From positions 3,153,501 to 3,217,500 of the forward strand of contig JALGPY010000035.1 of the NCBI GenBank assembly GCA_023055425.1: a stretch of DNA of 64,000 nt, in the 5' to 3' direction. Shown here in pieces: positions 10,830-21,476 of the stretch. Each line of letters begins with the position of its first letter. Within the stretch, counting starts at the first letter, position 1. This stretch comes from Linanthus parryae (taxonomy: Eukaryota; Streptophyta; Magnoliopsida; Ericales; Polemoniaceae). Below the pieces are notes generated by a model. That model was given only the letters and a program-made list of their open reading frames with translations, was not told the origin of the DNA and ran no database searches. The position numbers and the translations under genes are program-made.

Positions 10830-11776
10830 ACTATTGTAGTGGCCAATTATTTAATGGATTATATATCATTGATCTAAGCATTCCTGTCTATAACATTAAT
10901 GCCAACAGGATTAAAATGAATGATTTAAATCTTGCTTATCTATGGCACAATCGTTTAGGCCATATAAACGAGAAGCATGTATCTTGACTCCATAAGGAAG
11001 GATTCCTAGACTCATTTTATTTTCAATCATATGAGACATGTGAGGCTTGTTTATTGGGAAAAATTACAAAGTCCCCTTTCAATAAGAAAGCTGAAAGGAC
11101 TAGTGAGCAATTGGCACTTGTGCATACTGATGTATGTGGGCCATTGTCATGCCTGACAAGGGTGGTTACATCTACTTCATCACGTTTACTGATGATTTCT
11201 GTAGATATGGATTTATATACCTTATGAAAGCCAAATCCGAATCCTTTAAAAGGTTCAAAGAATTCAAGAATGAAGTAGAGAAGCAGCTTAGAAAAAGTAT
11301 CAAGGCTTTACGATCAGATCGTGGAGGAGAATACTTGAGCCAATAGTTTGATGACTATCTTAAAGAGTGTGGAATCGTGTTCCAACTCACTCCACCCGGA
11401 ACACCACAGTGGAATGGCGTGTCCAAGAGGAGTAAACGAACGCTGTTGGACATGGTTTGATCTATGATGTGTCATACTAAATCACCAATAACCGTGTTCC
11501 ATCTAAATCAGTCATGAAGAATCCATATGAGATGTGGAGTGGGAGGCGTCCCACAATGTCGTTCATGAAGATTTGGGGCTGCGATGTCTATGTAAAGCGT
11601 TTACAATCAGACAAGCTAGGGACCAAGTTGGATAAGTGAAAGTTTGTGGGATACCCTTAGGAAACTAAGGGATATTATTTCTACAATCCAACTGAGAACA
11701 AAGTGTTTGTTGCTCGGTCCGGCGTGTTTCTGGAAGGGAATTTGTCTCTAAAGAAGCAAGTGGGAGGACTGTAGTA
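10830..11776 (+). pseudogene. Copia A, right internal fragment (integrase), decayed
   Basis: This continues copia A across the Sirevirus: the 5-mer ACTAT is followed by the same reading as copia B after 36029. It covers the pre-integrase HHCC region and the integrase core, with SDRGGEYLSQ at about 11317-11346 followed by a TAG, TPPGTPQWNGVS near 11390, and more stops and a short deletion near 11470. The sequence ends at a GCAAGTGGGAG at 11756-11766, where it jumps straight to the 3' LTR. The reverse transcriptase and RNase H are absent. Confidence 0.85.
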
Positions 11777-11975
11777 TTGGAATAGGTGCCCTAGAGGCAA
11801 TTTATATTTAGTATGAACAATGTTTTGGCTAGAATATTCATTATTATTTATTGTGATATTTAATATAATGAAGTCCTTAGATACAATGTGTTGTTTATCT
11901 TAAATATCCCTAGTCCATTATATTGGTTAACATGACGATCAAATATAGACTAGTATGTGTGTAGATTGATGAACA
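11777..11975 (+). repeat. Copia A 3' LTR, truncated
   Basis: About 200 bp are similar to the first 200 bp of the copia B LTRs (GGTGCCCTAGAGGCAA and onward). Similarity stops near AGTATGTGTGTAGATTGAT; the remaining 1.2 kb of LTR is missing. Confidence 0.8.
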
Positions 11976-12421
11976 CACGTGATGTGTCCCATATTGTGAA
12001 TTGACCTTATGTGTACACCAACTCACCAAGAAAAAAATAGTGAGGAGAATGCCAATAGTAGTATGTTTTGAAATCAGACTCATCCTTGTATCTGAGTCCC
12101 AATGATAATTAGGAATTTCTACCAAGAAGAGTATCATATCATGACCCACATTGGAGAAGTTCCACCAAGAAGCAGCTAGCTCATTGATCTTCTTCAGTAG
12201 CTCCTGGTGCCTAAGGCCAAACAAGATTTTTCGGTTGGTTCCGCCGAAATTTGTCCCCCTAAACCATACACCCTTCTGAAAATTATAGAAACTGCTACTT
12301 GTAACCCTTGTACAATAAAACTCCTTGAGTGTAATCCTGCACTTAATTTCTCTTAGAAATCCCGAGAAATTCATGGTGGCTGACCCATTTATTAAGAAAT
12401 CATCCCAAAGAAGGTCACCAT
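11976..12421. other. Unassigned stretch between copia A and the RRM relic
   Basis: An open frame exists on the minus strand (11910-12428), but its end overlaps the LTR fragment and I recognise no domain. It may be the decayed distal part of the RRM gene that begins at 13413. No RNA gene or clear repeat was seen. Confidence 0.3.
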
Positions 12422-13413
12422 TTAACAAGTTAATGTCTCTGCATAATGATTTCCGAGTTGAGAGAACTTACTGACTGTCTTAGAACCAAAACGGTCAGCT
12501 GGTTGCTCAAACGTTTCGACTGTGACATCTTCACAAGCATCAAACACTTCCATTATTGTTGTGTCTGACTTCACACACTTATGAACCACCACATCATTCT
12601 GATTTTCCTTTCTTGTATCCCTTAGTGATGAAGGTTGGCTTCGAAATGAATCGAGTTTTAATGCATGAGATGGAAGCTGCACTGGTCACTCCCATCATCA
12701 TTAGTTGACCTAGAAACTGTAGTTGGCACTAGTAGCTCCATCTTGTTAGGAATAGCTGGACCTGAAACATCAGCTTGCTTCTTGGTCCCTTTGTTTTTTC
12801 CATCAACATGCTTTGTTATCTCCTTCGAGTCAATTACAGACACAAATGTAATTTCCATTCTAGAACAACCATCGTAGACATTCCTACCTCGGAGAGAATG
12901 TAAAGCTAACATTGCATCTAGTAACTCCTGGTAATGGATTACAACTTAAATAGTTGGTAAATGATGAAGTATACTAATTATCTCAACATGTCCATGCTTA
13001 GAAAATAGTTGGTGCAACATATCACGAGTAATTTGAAACCTTACATCTTGAATTGTCCCCAAAAGAAGAGTGCTTGGATCGTTTTCTTCTTTGAGGCCTT
13101 TTGTCGAACACATCGCAGACATGTTCAATCTTCTAGTTCCTCAACCCAATTTTTTAGTCACAGGCTTCTCGTTGTATCTAGTATCAGCTGTATTGGTGAA
13201 GGTATTAAACATATGATCCATTCGTACCTCCCAACTGCCGATCATCGCATCAAATCTGCTGAAACTCTCACCCATTCGATTCCTAATCGCTTTGAAATTC
13301 TCGTCCATCCGTGAGTCCAGTAGTTGCATTCGTGTGCCAATTCCGCAGAGCTTGTTTATCATTCCTATAACCTTTTCTTCCCAGGATGCGATTCTCGCAG
13401 AATCAATCGCCAT
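12422..13413 (-). pseudogene. Decayed gag-like gene with a PTB-type RRM
   Basis: On the minus strand an ATG at 13413 starts a protein with repeated RMxxxF-type heptads (RMDENFKAIRNRMGESFSRF), typical of a retroelement gag N terminus. The same frame passes a TGA at 13141-13143 and a TAA at 12946-12948. Between and after them are TLLLGTIQDVRFQITRDMLH and then LRGRNVYDGCSRMEITF. These match the two ends of a polypyrimidine-tract-binding protein RRM, whose hallmark is GRNIYDGCC. A frame change near 12670 leads to a further piece (FDACEDVTVETFEQPADRFG). Directly upstream on the minus strand lies a tRNA-Met-like primer site, so I infer an LTR element that carries an RRM. An alternative is a host PTB-like gene fragment. 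Confidence 0.6.
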
Positions 13414-13453
13414 GTCTTCTTCAACCGATAAGCCCTAATTCGGTTCGAAACCT

Positions 13454-13465
13454 GGCTCTGATACA
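13454..13465 (-). other. Primer-binding site, minus-strand LTR element
   Basis: Read on the minus strand this is TGTATCAGAGCC, one base from the initiator tRNA-Met complement. It lies about 40 bp upstream of the RRM-bearing gene and two bases after a CTGTCA that could end an LTR. Confidence 0.6.
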
Positions 13466-13467
13466 CT

Positions 13468-13754
13468 TGACAGAATCCAAGCTATGGATCATGCCTTGTC
13501 TAGTAGAAATTGAAGAAACAAAGTGAGAATAGAATGATACTTGAAGGAGAACAAGATGAGAGATGAGAGATTCAGAGAGAGATTTGGAAAAGAAGGAGTT
13601 TCATATGCATCGATGATGCCTCCTGATACAGTTCAAGTCTATATGTAATGCCAATTTTTACAATTATGCTAATAGTAAAAACACCTCCCTGCATAACACA
13701 AAGAACTAACCACTAAGTATTACTTATTTTAACTCTAACCCCTGGGTCATTACA
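13468..13754 (-). repeat. Possible 5' LTR of the RRM element
   Basis: On the minus strand the block starts TGTAATGACCC and ends CTGTCA just before the primer site, 287 bp. The matching 3' LTR was not found, so the left boundary is inferred. Confidence 0.4.
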
Positions 13755-14149
13755 TATAACTACCACCGGCTGTTCAATTCGACAGCGTTACGACCTCCTG
13801 ATCTGAATCCCCAACTGGTTTCTCTGGCTGCGTCGCCACTCCTTCATGGTTCTCCTTTCCAGCCGATTCTGAGACCACCAGCGGAACCGCCACCGTCCGA
13901 GAATCACAGTCACAGCCTACAATAGTTGACGGAGATGCATCCTGAGTTTTTGCAGCCGACTGTCGCGAGGTTTACACATCATCTTGGGTTCATTTTATTC
14001 CATTGTGGGCTTAGTATTACATTTGGGCCCAATTCCCAATTCCACCCAGTTCACCATTTGGCTTTAATTTTTGTCTTGGGTCTAAATTTTCATTTGGACC
14101 TAATTGTTTTTGGTAGAAGAGATTTGGACTCGGTGTTGAATTGGTATTA
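13755..14149. other. No gene recognised
   Basis: The first 170 bases are GC-richer and may be decayed coding sequence. The rest is AT-rich with repeated 'TTTGGGCC'-like words. The open frame 13926-14375 runs into the following LTR and has no recognisable domain. Confidence 0.3.
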
Positions 14150-14930
14150 CGAAGGAAACTTCTTCAGACTGTTTGTCATCCGTTTGATCCTGGCAAAATT
14201 ATTTAGGGATATATTGCAGATTTGCAACCAATCCACCTTGAGGACAATGCGGTTTTCAAGAGTGGGAAAGTTGATACGGGTCAACCCTATGACCCGGGTT
14301 AGCGTTTTAATAATTATTATCGTAATTAGATTAGTTAGTATTATTTGTGTTTATTTAATTAAATTAGTTATTTAATTAGTTGTTTATTTTAGTTAGTAGG
14401 ACCGGGCCGGGCCCGTTAGGTCAAATCGTCGGGTTAGGGTTAATTTTTTTCTATTTAAAGAGTTGTTTATTTTAGTTAGTAGAACCGGGCCGAGCCCGTT
14501 AGGTCAAATCACCTTGTTAAGGTTAACTTTTTTCTATTTAAAGCATTGTAATCGCTTATTTTTAATCAATCAAGAAGAAGAATTAAGTGTCGTTCCAATT
14601 TTTGTGTATGTTAGTGTCGTGTGTGTGCCCGAGTGATAGCAATTGTGCTATCAATTAGTTGATACGGGTCAACCCTATGATCCGGGTTAGCGTTATAATT
14701 ATTATCGTAATTAGATTAGTTAGTATTATTTGTGTTTATTTAATTAACTTAGTTGTTTATTTTAGTTAGTAGGACCGGGTCGAGCCCGTTAGGTCAAATT
14801 GTCTGGTTAGGGTTAATATTTCATATTTAAAGAATTGTAATTGTTTATTTTTAATCAATCAAGAAGAAGAATTAGGTGTCATTTAATTTTTTGTGTGTGT
14901 TAATGTCGTGTGTGTGCCCGAGCAATAGCA
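14150..14930 (+). mobile_element. Ty3-gypsy tail with two adjacent LTR copies
   Basis: At 14222-14271 the words CCACCTTGAGGACAA and CAAGAGTGGGAAAG resemble the end of a plant Ty3-gypsy polyprotein and its polypurine tract. They are followed at 14272 by TGATACGGGTCAACCC, the start of an LTR ending GTGCTATCA at 14653 (TGATA...TATCA ends). After six bases a second copy starts at 14660 and fades near 14930. The first copy holds an extra internal duplication of about 80 bp (GTTGTTTATTTTAGTTAGTA repeated at 14381 and 14462). This is a remnant of an element that has lost nearly all internal sequence. Confidence 0.6.
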
Positions 14931-15206
14931 CTGATTTCTGCCATGCGGGGAATGGGTGAAACTACCTCACACATCTTTGGGCAATGAGCAAAAGCCAAAC
15001 AAATCTAGATCTCGGTAGATCGAGGCACTATTTAACATAGAGAACAGACAATTTCCCAAACTGAGGATGCTTTAAGCTAGAGTCACTCAGCCCTACCAAA
15101 GTTGAAGTGTGACCACGGCCGACATCGTGGCCGAGATAGAAGCTACCACCCCTGAGCTCGACAGCCCGCCAAGAGGTTCGGTTGACCAAGGTATACCCCC
15201 TCAACT

Positions 15207-15434
15207 GTTGAAAAAAGTTGGGTGAAACCAAGAATGGACTGGGTGAAAGAAATCTTCGATGGAGCTTGGTGTCCCTCTTCTAAACGAGCAGGCATCGATG
15301 TTAATATTCTTGATTTGAAAGGGAAAATGATCTTGATTCTCTCTCGAACTATCAAGCACAGTTATTCGACTAAGCAAGTAGAAGCCCTAGTTACGGTGGA
15401 AGTTTTTCAGGAAAATCAAAGAAGCCTACGATAG
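15207..15434 (+). pseudogene. RNase H-like (RVT_3) fragment, N-terminal half
   Basis: The frame from 15222 reads WVKEIFDGAWCPSSKRAGID, then LDLKGKMILILSRTIKHSYS and VEALVTVE. This is the start of the RNase H fold found at the end of plant LINE ORF2 and in related host proteins (FDGA, then the E of VEAL). The C-terminal half is missing. Coding similarity ends near 15434 and the Harbinger piece begins shortly after. Confidence 0.6.
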
Positions 15435-15469
15435 TGCTTGAACCAGTGGCTTTAGCCGACACATGAATT

Positions 15470-16003
15470 TGGTTTTCTTTGTTGTACCTGGAGCTCGAAT
15501 TGGTATTATTGTCCTTGGTCGCTCTACACTATTTAATGAACTCGCACGTGGAAAAACTTCACGAGTTATGTATAAGGTAAACAACAACTAACACTACATG
15601 ACTTACTATCTTGCTGATGGAATATCCTAAATAGTCTACTTTAGTACAAGTCATTAGAAATCTACGCACTAGAAATAAAATGTTTTTTCACTCAAATGGA
15701 AGAGTCATATGTAAAAATGTTGAATGGGATTTTGGAATTCTCTAGGCTCGTTTCCCTATAGTTAAACAACCCAGAAGAAGATGGCATTTACGAGACCTAA
15801 TTGACATCATGTTAGTTTGTATAATCCTTCACAATATGACTGGGGAGGATGAACGTGATGAATATGCTGATGAAAACTCAAATGATGATGACAACAAATT
15901 ATATACGTCTCGTAGGGCTCGCTCAAACATTTATCCACAATATTCACGTGAGATAAATTTGGACCGATTATCAAAAAAATATAAATTTGGATCCAACAAA
16001 TGA
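15470..16003 (+). pseudogene. PIF/Harbinger transposase, C-terminal remnant
   Basis: Several frames carry the HARBI1-type DDE nuclease pattern: GRSTLFNELARGK near 15515, HYMTYYLADGI near 15595 (family: YNxGYYLADGIYP) and CIILHNMTGEDERDEYADEN at about 15815-15874 (family: CIILHNMIVEDERD). Stops and frame changes lie between them. The last open frame ends at 16003. The N-terminal half and the Myb-like partner ORF are absent. Confidence 0.75.
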
Positions 16004-16269
16004 CAAAATATCACTTGTTGAATATATGATGTGTAGTTGCCACGTCCGCTCGGTGCACACCAATTAACAACTACATGATGACTTAATTGAACATGTTTTG
16101 AATCCCGTAAATTTATGTGTGAATTGCAGTGAATTCACTCGGTGTATATGGAAAATTTGTAGATTGCAGAAAATAATAATAACTCTCCCGTGAACGAGTG
16201 TCACAACTTGTAGTACAAACGGCTTTCGCATAGAAACGCGTATCAGTAGATACCCGCTACATTTCCACC

Positions 16270-16914
16270 TAGGGGTGCAACTTGGACGGGCTGAATACGA
16301 CCAACCCGAACACAGTCCAGACTAAAGTCGGGCTTCGACATATGTTTTGAGTAATTTGGACGGGGTCGGACAGAAATTATCAACCCGAATTGCAATTAGG
16401 GTCGGACTTTGGTACGAATATTAAATAATGGGCTAGCCCGAATTGCTCATTACCTATAAAAGTTATATTTTGAGAGTATTATATAGCATATTTTAAAGAA
16501 TCTATTATTTTCTATTAACTATTAGTGATATTTTTAATTATGTTTATGTTCTTAATTAATTTTTTTTTTCACAAAATATTTAGGATTCTCTCATATATTG
16601 CTAATTTTTTTAATTCACTCCAGCAATATATAGTCATTATTTTTTAGCCAAAAAAATGAAGTGTCTACATCCTATCTTAACTTTAAGGGGAAAATCTTAA
16701 TTGAGTTGAATGTGCTAATTATGTTAATTTATTTAATTTAATGGGCTAGCCCGAATTCAACCCGAACCCGAATTGGTTTGTTCGAATTTGGGCTCGGATG
16801 GGCTGGCGATGCTCCTTACCCTGGCTGGGCTGGGCTTGGGCAACCCCGACAAAACTCGGGCTTGAACTTGGACAAGGGTGTCAACCCGCCCAACCCGCCC
16901 GAGTTGCAATCCTA
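16270..16914. mobile_element. hAT-type MITE, copy 1
   Basis: The element is 645 bp with terminal inverted repeats TAGGGGTGCAACTTGGACGG and, from the other end, TAGGATTGCAACTCGGGCGG. Flanking 8-mers are TTTCCACC (16262-16269) and CTTCCACC (16915-16922), 7 of 8 identical. The subterminal regions repeat 'CCCGAA/TCGGGC' words, typical of hAT elements. It is homologous to 43891-44338. It lies 130 bp beyond the stop codon of the F-box gene at 17045. Confidence 0.85.
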
Positions 16915-17044
16915 CTTCCACCCAATAGAATTATGCTAAACAATCAACAACTGAAACCCAAAAAACACTTCTCAAAAGAATAAGGACGGACAAAAGAGTA
17001 TAAGAATTTTAGTCGATAAGTAATAGTGGTAACAGATAGAATTA

Positions 17045-18283
17045 TTACGTTCTGGGTGCGAAAGTTGCCACTAATTTATGTTGTAACCAGGCACCATCAA
17101 ACTTATCTTCTATTTCACAGAAGTTGTTTTCCATGTCGCGGCTATCCTCGTTATTCTGAAACCTGCAGGTTTCCATGGAGTAAGGCAAGATTTTGTTACT
17201 GTCATTTTTGCTGAAGCGAGGGAAGAAGATTTTGTTTTTCATTGTGGCCACAGTTTGCTCCGCCTCCACAAAAAGAGTTGCTTTTGCGCTGACAAATAAC
17301 GATCCGCCCTTGAGATTTTTCGCTTCCACCCATTTCCCTCGAACCGGATTATACTTGTAAACACCAACCCGCGGTTGTTCACCCGAGTTGCAAAAGAAAA
17401 CAGCCATAAGCGGGTATTTGCTCACAGATACCAAAAACTGCTGACACACTGCTGAAGGAAATGGTAACAACTTGTTAGTATTTTCAAGATTCCACCACGA
17501 CGGGTAGTTCCCTTCCAGTGACAACATCCCCACATTTCTGTCTCGACCCAAGAAATAGAATCTGCCATTCAAGAACACTGGATTGCTGTTCCGTGAAAGA
17601 ACAAATTCTGGGCTATCAAAGCACCAATAGCTTCTGTCCGGAAGCAGGTATGCAATGACTGACACCTTAGGGTCAAATTGAGAAATGCTAACTACCACAA
17701 AATCAGGAGACCCCGGTGAACCAGAAAAGCAAACGCCACCTGATAGATTTTCTGAAGGCAAATCAGGCAGTTTGATTCTATTCTCGGTGAAGAGGTTCCA
17801 AAGAAACATAGACATTTCACCTTGTGAGTAAACAACCCAACCGTCCTTTATGAAGTGCGCTACGCAATCAATATTCCTCTCAGGGTACCTTTTCTTGTGA
17901 TAGGTAACATGTTCACCTGGATCATAAAACCTGAATGTATCCCCGCTTTGTGATAACATAATAAACCAAGGATATACAGAACTTTCTGAACCATGATCCC
18001 AGCGACATGGAGGGGCTGCTAATCTCCACCTTCTACAAACAAGACGGAAGTTCGTATAGCCACCACGCCCTACGCCAACACATCGTCCAATTTTCTCCAC
18101 CAGTTCCAGAGGAAGGAGCTTAAAATGGGTGCCATTCTCGCCGTCAATATCCACCACCTCTTTGTCTTTCACTTTCTCTTCGCTTTGTATGTTGTCTGGA
18201 GTGTCAGCGATCCTACATGAAATTAAAAATAAATTAAAAACCGCTTTGTCGTCTATTGGGTTCGAACCTAGGCTCTCATACAT
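17045..18283 (-). CDS. F-box protein with DUF295 (KIB-type) domain
   Basis: The 412-codon frame has an F-box near the N terminus (LLPLELVEKIGRC, then FRLVCRRWRLAAPP) and a full DUF295 beta-propeller-like region (PWFIMLSQSGDTFRFYD; FLWNLFTENRIKLPDLP; WCFDSPEFVLSRNSNPVFLNG; KYNPVRGKWVEAKNLKG). Such proteins are substrate adaptors of SCF ubiquitin ligases; no substrate can be inferred. The only in-frame ATG before the F-box lies in a tRNA-like SINE sequence. At 18213-18214 a strong splice acceptor (T-rich tract, then ATGTAG) precedes codons IADTPDN. I think the real gene has an earlier first exon and that 18212 is an exon start. From 18212 to the stop the frame is intact. Confidence 0.75.
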   Translation of the reverse strand: MYESLGSNPIDDKAVFNLFLISCRIADTPDNIQSEEKVKDKEVVDIDGENGTHFKLLPLELVEKIGRCVGVGRGGYTNFRLVCRRWRLAAPPCRWDHGSESSVYPWFIMLSQSGDTFRFYDPGEHVTYHKKRYPERNIDCVAHFIKDGWVVYSQGEMSMFLWNLFTENRIKLPDLPSENLSGGVCFSGSPGSPDFVVVSISQFDPKVSVIAYLLPDRSYWCFDSPEFVLSRNSNPVFLNGRFYFLGRDRNVGMLSLEGNYPSWWNLENTNKLLPFPSAVCQQFLVSVSKYPLMAVFFCNSGEQPRVGVYKYNPVRGKWVEAKNLKGGSLFVSAKATLFVEAEQTVATMKNKIFFPRFSKNDSNKILPYSMETCRFQNNEDSRDMENNFCEIEDKFDGAWLQHKLVATFAPRT

Positions 18284-18330
18284 GGGCTTTTATGCTCTAT
18301 CACTTGAGCTAGCACCCATCTGTATTTTAG
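18205..18330 (-). repeat. tRNA-like SINE head upstream of the F-box exon
   Basis: On the minus strand the block starts GGGTGCTAGCTCAAGTGATA (pol III A-box-like) and then has GGTTCGAACCC (B-box). It ends in a T-rich tail. There is no complete tRNA cloverleaf. The tail coincides with the polypyrimidine tract of the splice acceptor at 18213. No target duplication was found. Confidence 0.5.
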
Positions 18331-18481
18331 CAAGGTATGTATGATCTAGTAGTTTTGTACTAAAATAGGATACCAAAATAGAATTTGATATAGCTAATAT
18401 AATGCAGACCATACTTATTCATATTGACTTGCTATTTTAGTAATAACTTCTATTTAGATAATCTATTGTGGATACTCTAAC

Positions 18482-21332
18482 TCTCTACTATCTACATAAT
18501 AATGGGCTAAGGGGAATAGGCAATCCCAAAAATATGACACCTCCTACCAAACAGAAAATAGCCTTCCAAACAACAATTATAGGGATAACAACCTGGGATA
18601 GAAATTTTGATTGGTTGGAGAAAATTAACTGCGTAGTTTGCATCTCTCTCGCGGAGACACATCTCCATCAACAACCATCATCCTTTCAAAATTCAAAAAC
18701 TTCTCTGTGCGGCACTCTTTGCTCTCCAGTCGCCCCCTCGCCCTCGACTTTCCCTCTTTCCTCATCGATTTCTCTCCATCAGGCCTCCGCTTCCGCCGCG
18801 ATGACACCGGTAAGATTCTCCTTCTTGCTCTCTCACTCTCAAACATGCTCGAATCTGGCTTCAACCGGCTCGAATCTAGGTTTTAGATCTACTCTCATTT
18901 GCAGCGAGCGAAGAGCGCTCGGTTTCAGTTTGGATTTATTTTCAGCCTGTTGATTCACGCTCTCACACCATCACCTATCTCATAATTCTCATTTATGCAC
19001 TTTATATGTTCAATTATGTTTTATGAGGTAGATTCTGAAACGACTTTAGGTCCATTGGTGGAGGTTTTCGTTTCACTGGCGGAAGTGACTTTGTTTTAGG
19101 TGTCTTTAGATTGCTACCATCATGTTCTTCCCAATAATTTCTCAGTTATGCATTTTTTTCATCTACTATGGCAGTAGCACGGTTAGCAACAGTTGTGTTG
19201 ACATATGCTTGCCTCTCTGTTCATAACTGATTATACTATTCATCTCCTCAGGTGGGTTTTGAGCTGTTACTTCTCAACTGTTTAAACCTTAGGTTATGAT
19301 CTCACAAATTTTGTGTATGCTGGTCGAACTCATGTGATCAGTGATCCAAGGTAAGTCTTTGAACTCACGTTTTAAATGTTCAATACTTTTCCCTCGAGGT
19401 AATTTGATCTCTTCGCTTCGTCAGCATGAGGCAAAGCATTATTTAGGGTACTCTTGCTTTATGTTTGAGGTACTCAAGTGGGAATCTCATTACTGGTAAG
19501 CCATATGCCGGTGCCCTATCTGTTAGGCCTTATGTTCAAACAATTTCCATTGTTTTCTACGCCCTCCAATGAAAAAGGCGTACGCCCGTACCCTGTTTGA
19601 GCAAGGTATGAGCATTGTCCCCTGTGTAGAAAATTCTTTGTAGTCAGTTTTGTTCTTCACTGAGAGAGAATTTGTGAATTTTATTACATAGGTCTGAATT
19701 GTTTGTAGCGATTTTGTAGATCTGATCTTTCTTTCTTAGCTGTCGCACCTGAGTATGCGTGACTGGTCTTTTATATGATCAGACCATCTTATTGTATGAA
19801 CTGGCAGTTGGAACCTGACATAATTATCACGTCATCGTATAATGTATCTTTCCTGATTAGACAATAAAAATCGGCTTTTAGGCAGTATAAGAATATTATT
19901 GTGTCTTCATCTACTTCATTTTTTTTGTTGCCTTAACAGTACCACAGTAGGAGAAGCAGAATAGTCTAGCTTTCCAAATTTCCAGCAAAATACTGATCAA
20001 ATAGATATTACTTGATTTGAATCATTTATTTTTACTTCTAAAAACTATTATTTATTTGTGTAGTTTGCTTAAGAGAATGAAATCAGATCAAATGAGTCTG
20101 CTACGATCAGATTGAGATCCATTTCAGTTCATACTAGGTTCATACTTGATTGACCTACTTGCATGTAGGATTTGTAAAGGAGATGGGCATAAAATCGAAG
20201 GAGTCACATGAAGTAGCTAATAAGGACATGTTACCCCTTCCCTGAACTCCTTTTTGTTTGGAACTTCTTTTTTCTTTTCTTGGTTCATTTTTTCCACTTC
20301 ATTGTTCTACTCATCGTGTTATTCTTTTCAGGTTCGAGTTCTAACTTTCTGGATCTTCTTGCCCTGAGTCTTTAACTTTTCTTTTTGGGTCTTCTTTCCC
20401 TGAGTCTTTTGTCCTTAATTCTCTTACGCAACTTCTCACTTATAGCTCTGTGTCATAATAGTAGCACCGTCTTTTCAGTTCCAGTGTTTCAATCTCGCTC
20501 TCTCCATAAAGATGGTAATTGTTTAAAGATGGACAAGGGTTTTTCCAAAGGACTGAAGCATACCTAATTTCTTGGTGACTAAAGGAGGAAACATCCAATG
20601 CTTGAAGAATGCGGCAGGAGGTATATTTACCAACACCAATGAATAAAAGTAGTAAGCCTCTTTGTGTATTCAATCTACACCTAAACCTGTCTTAAGAACA
20701 GTGATTGCAATAGTTTTTAGTGTTTGGAGTTGAGTCACCTCTTTTAGGAATTTCGTGCAACCCCATTCAAGCATTTTTTAAAAGGAAATATTTTTGGACG
20801 AGGGCATCTAGAAACTGTTATTCTAGCCTCATTATAGGGAAACAAATTTAGATAATAGCGGTCTGTTCATACTAACTTTTACATTCTTCATATTGCCTAC
20901 ACATTATGTGAATTGCACCCAACTTCAGCGAGGAAATTGATTTCCCCAGTGCTAATGAGTAATGACAATGATGTTGATGCTTCTTTTCAGATGGGAGCTT
21001 GAAGAACTAATTTGGGTTGGAAACAAAATTTGTAAGAGCATTGGCAAATGACCTGGATGAAGTAGAAGAACTGAGAAATAACATGTTCTTTCTTATATGT
21101 TCCATGATTCAATGTATGAATCTTTTTTAATTTAAATTTGATTCTCTGACAAGAAAAATAGTTTGGTTAGAGACAAAGATGTGGGCAACCCTTTTGAATG
21201 GTTATTGTACCTTTCAACCTCCAATTTTGGGAGTAGGGAAGTAGTCGCGTTTGTGTGCTCCAGCGATGAAATACAACATGTTTCTTGCGTCCGAGGGTGA
21301 GGTAGTGCCCTCGGGCACGGGTTATGCACTAT
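18482..21332 (+). mobile_element. Putative non-autonomous Helitron, plus strand
   Basis: The left end, TCTCTACTATCTACATAATA, resembles plant Helitron 5' ends (TC, then CTACTA-like, AT-rich). The right end has a perfect 6-bp hairpin GTGCCC-TC-GGGCAC (21305-21318), followed by GGGTTATGCACTATT. That is a Helitron-like 3' hairpin with a terminal CTAT where CTRR is expected. No terminal inverted repeats or target duplication are seen. The interior, 2.85 kb, has splice-like junctions but no RepHel gene. Both termini deviate by a base from the rule, so the call is tentative. Confidence 0.5.
18600..18960 (+). other. Captured promoter/first-exon-like segment
   Basis: A CT-rich leader (18638-18800) leads to GCGATGACACCG directly followed by GTAAGATT, a good splice donor at 18811. 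The composition is that of a plant 5' UTR with a short first coding exon. Later acceptors, such as ...CTTTTCAG before 20991, are possible, but no downstream exon was identified by similarity. It probably represents a gene piece picked up by the surrounding Helitron. Confidence 0.4.
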
Positions 21333-21476
21333 TAAAAAAATATTGAAGTGTTGACGCACATTGACGCTTCATATATACATGCAAAAGAATGTAAATTTTT
21401 TACGACGTACTATTTTTCTTTTTCTTTTTTTTTTAAGAATTACGACATACTATATATTTGATGGTGGCTGAGACAG

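Noticed and set aside
18258..18318. tRNA gene on the minus strand
   Set aside because: It has good internal promoter boxes but no cloverleaf or acceptor pairing; better explained as a SINE head.
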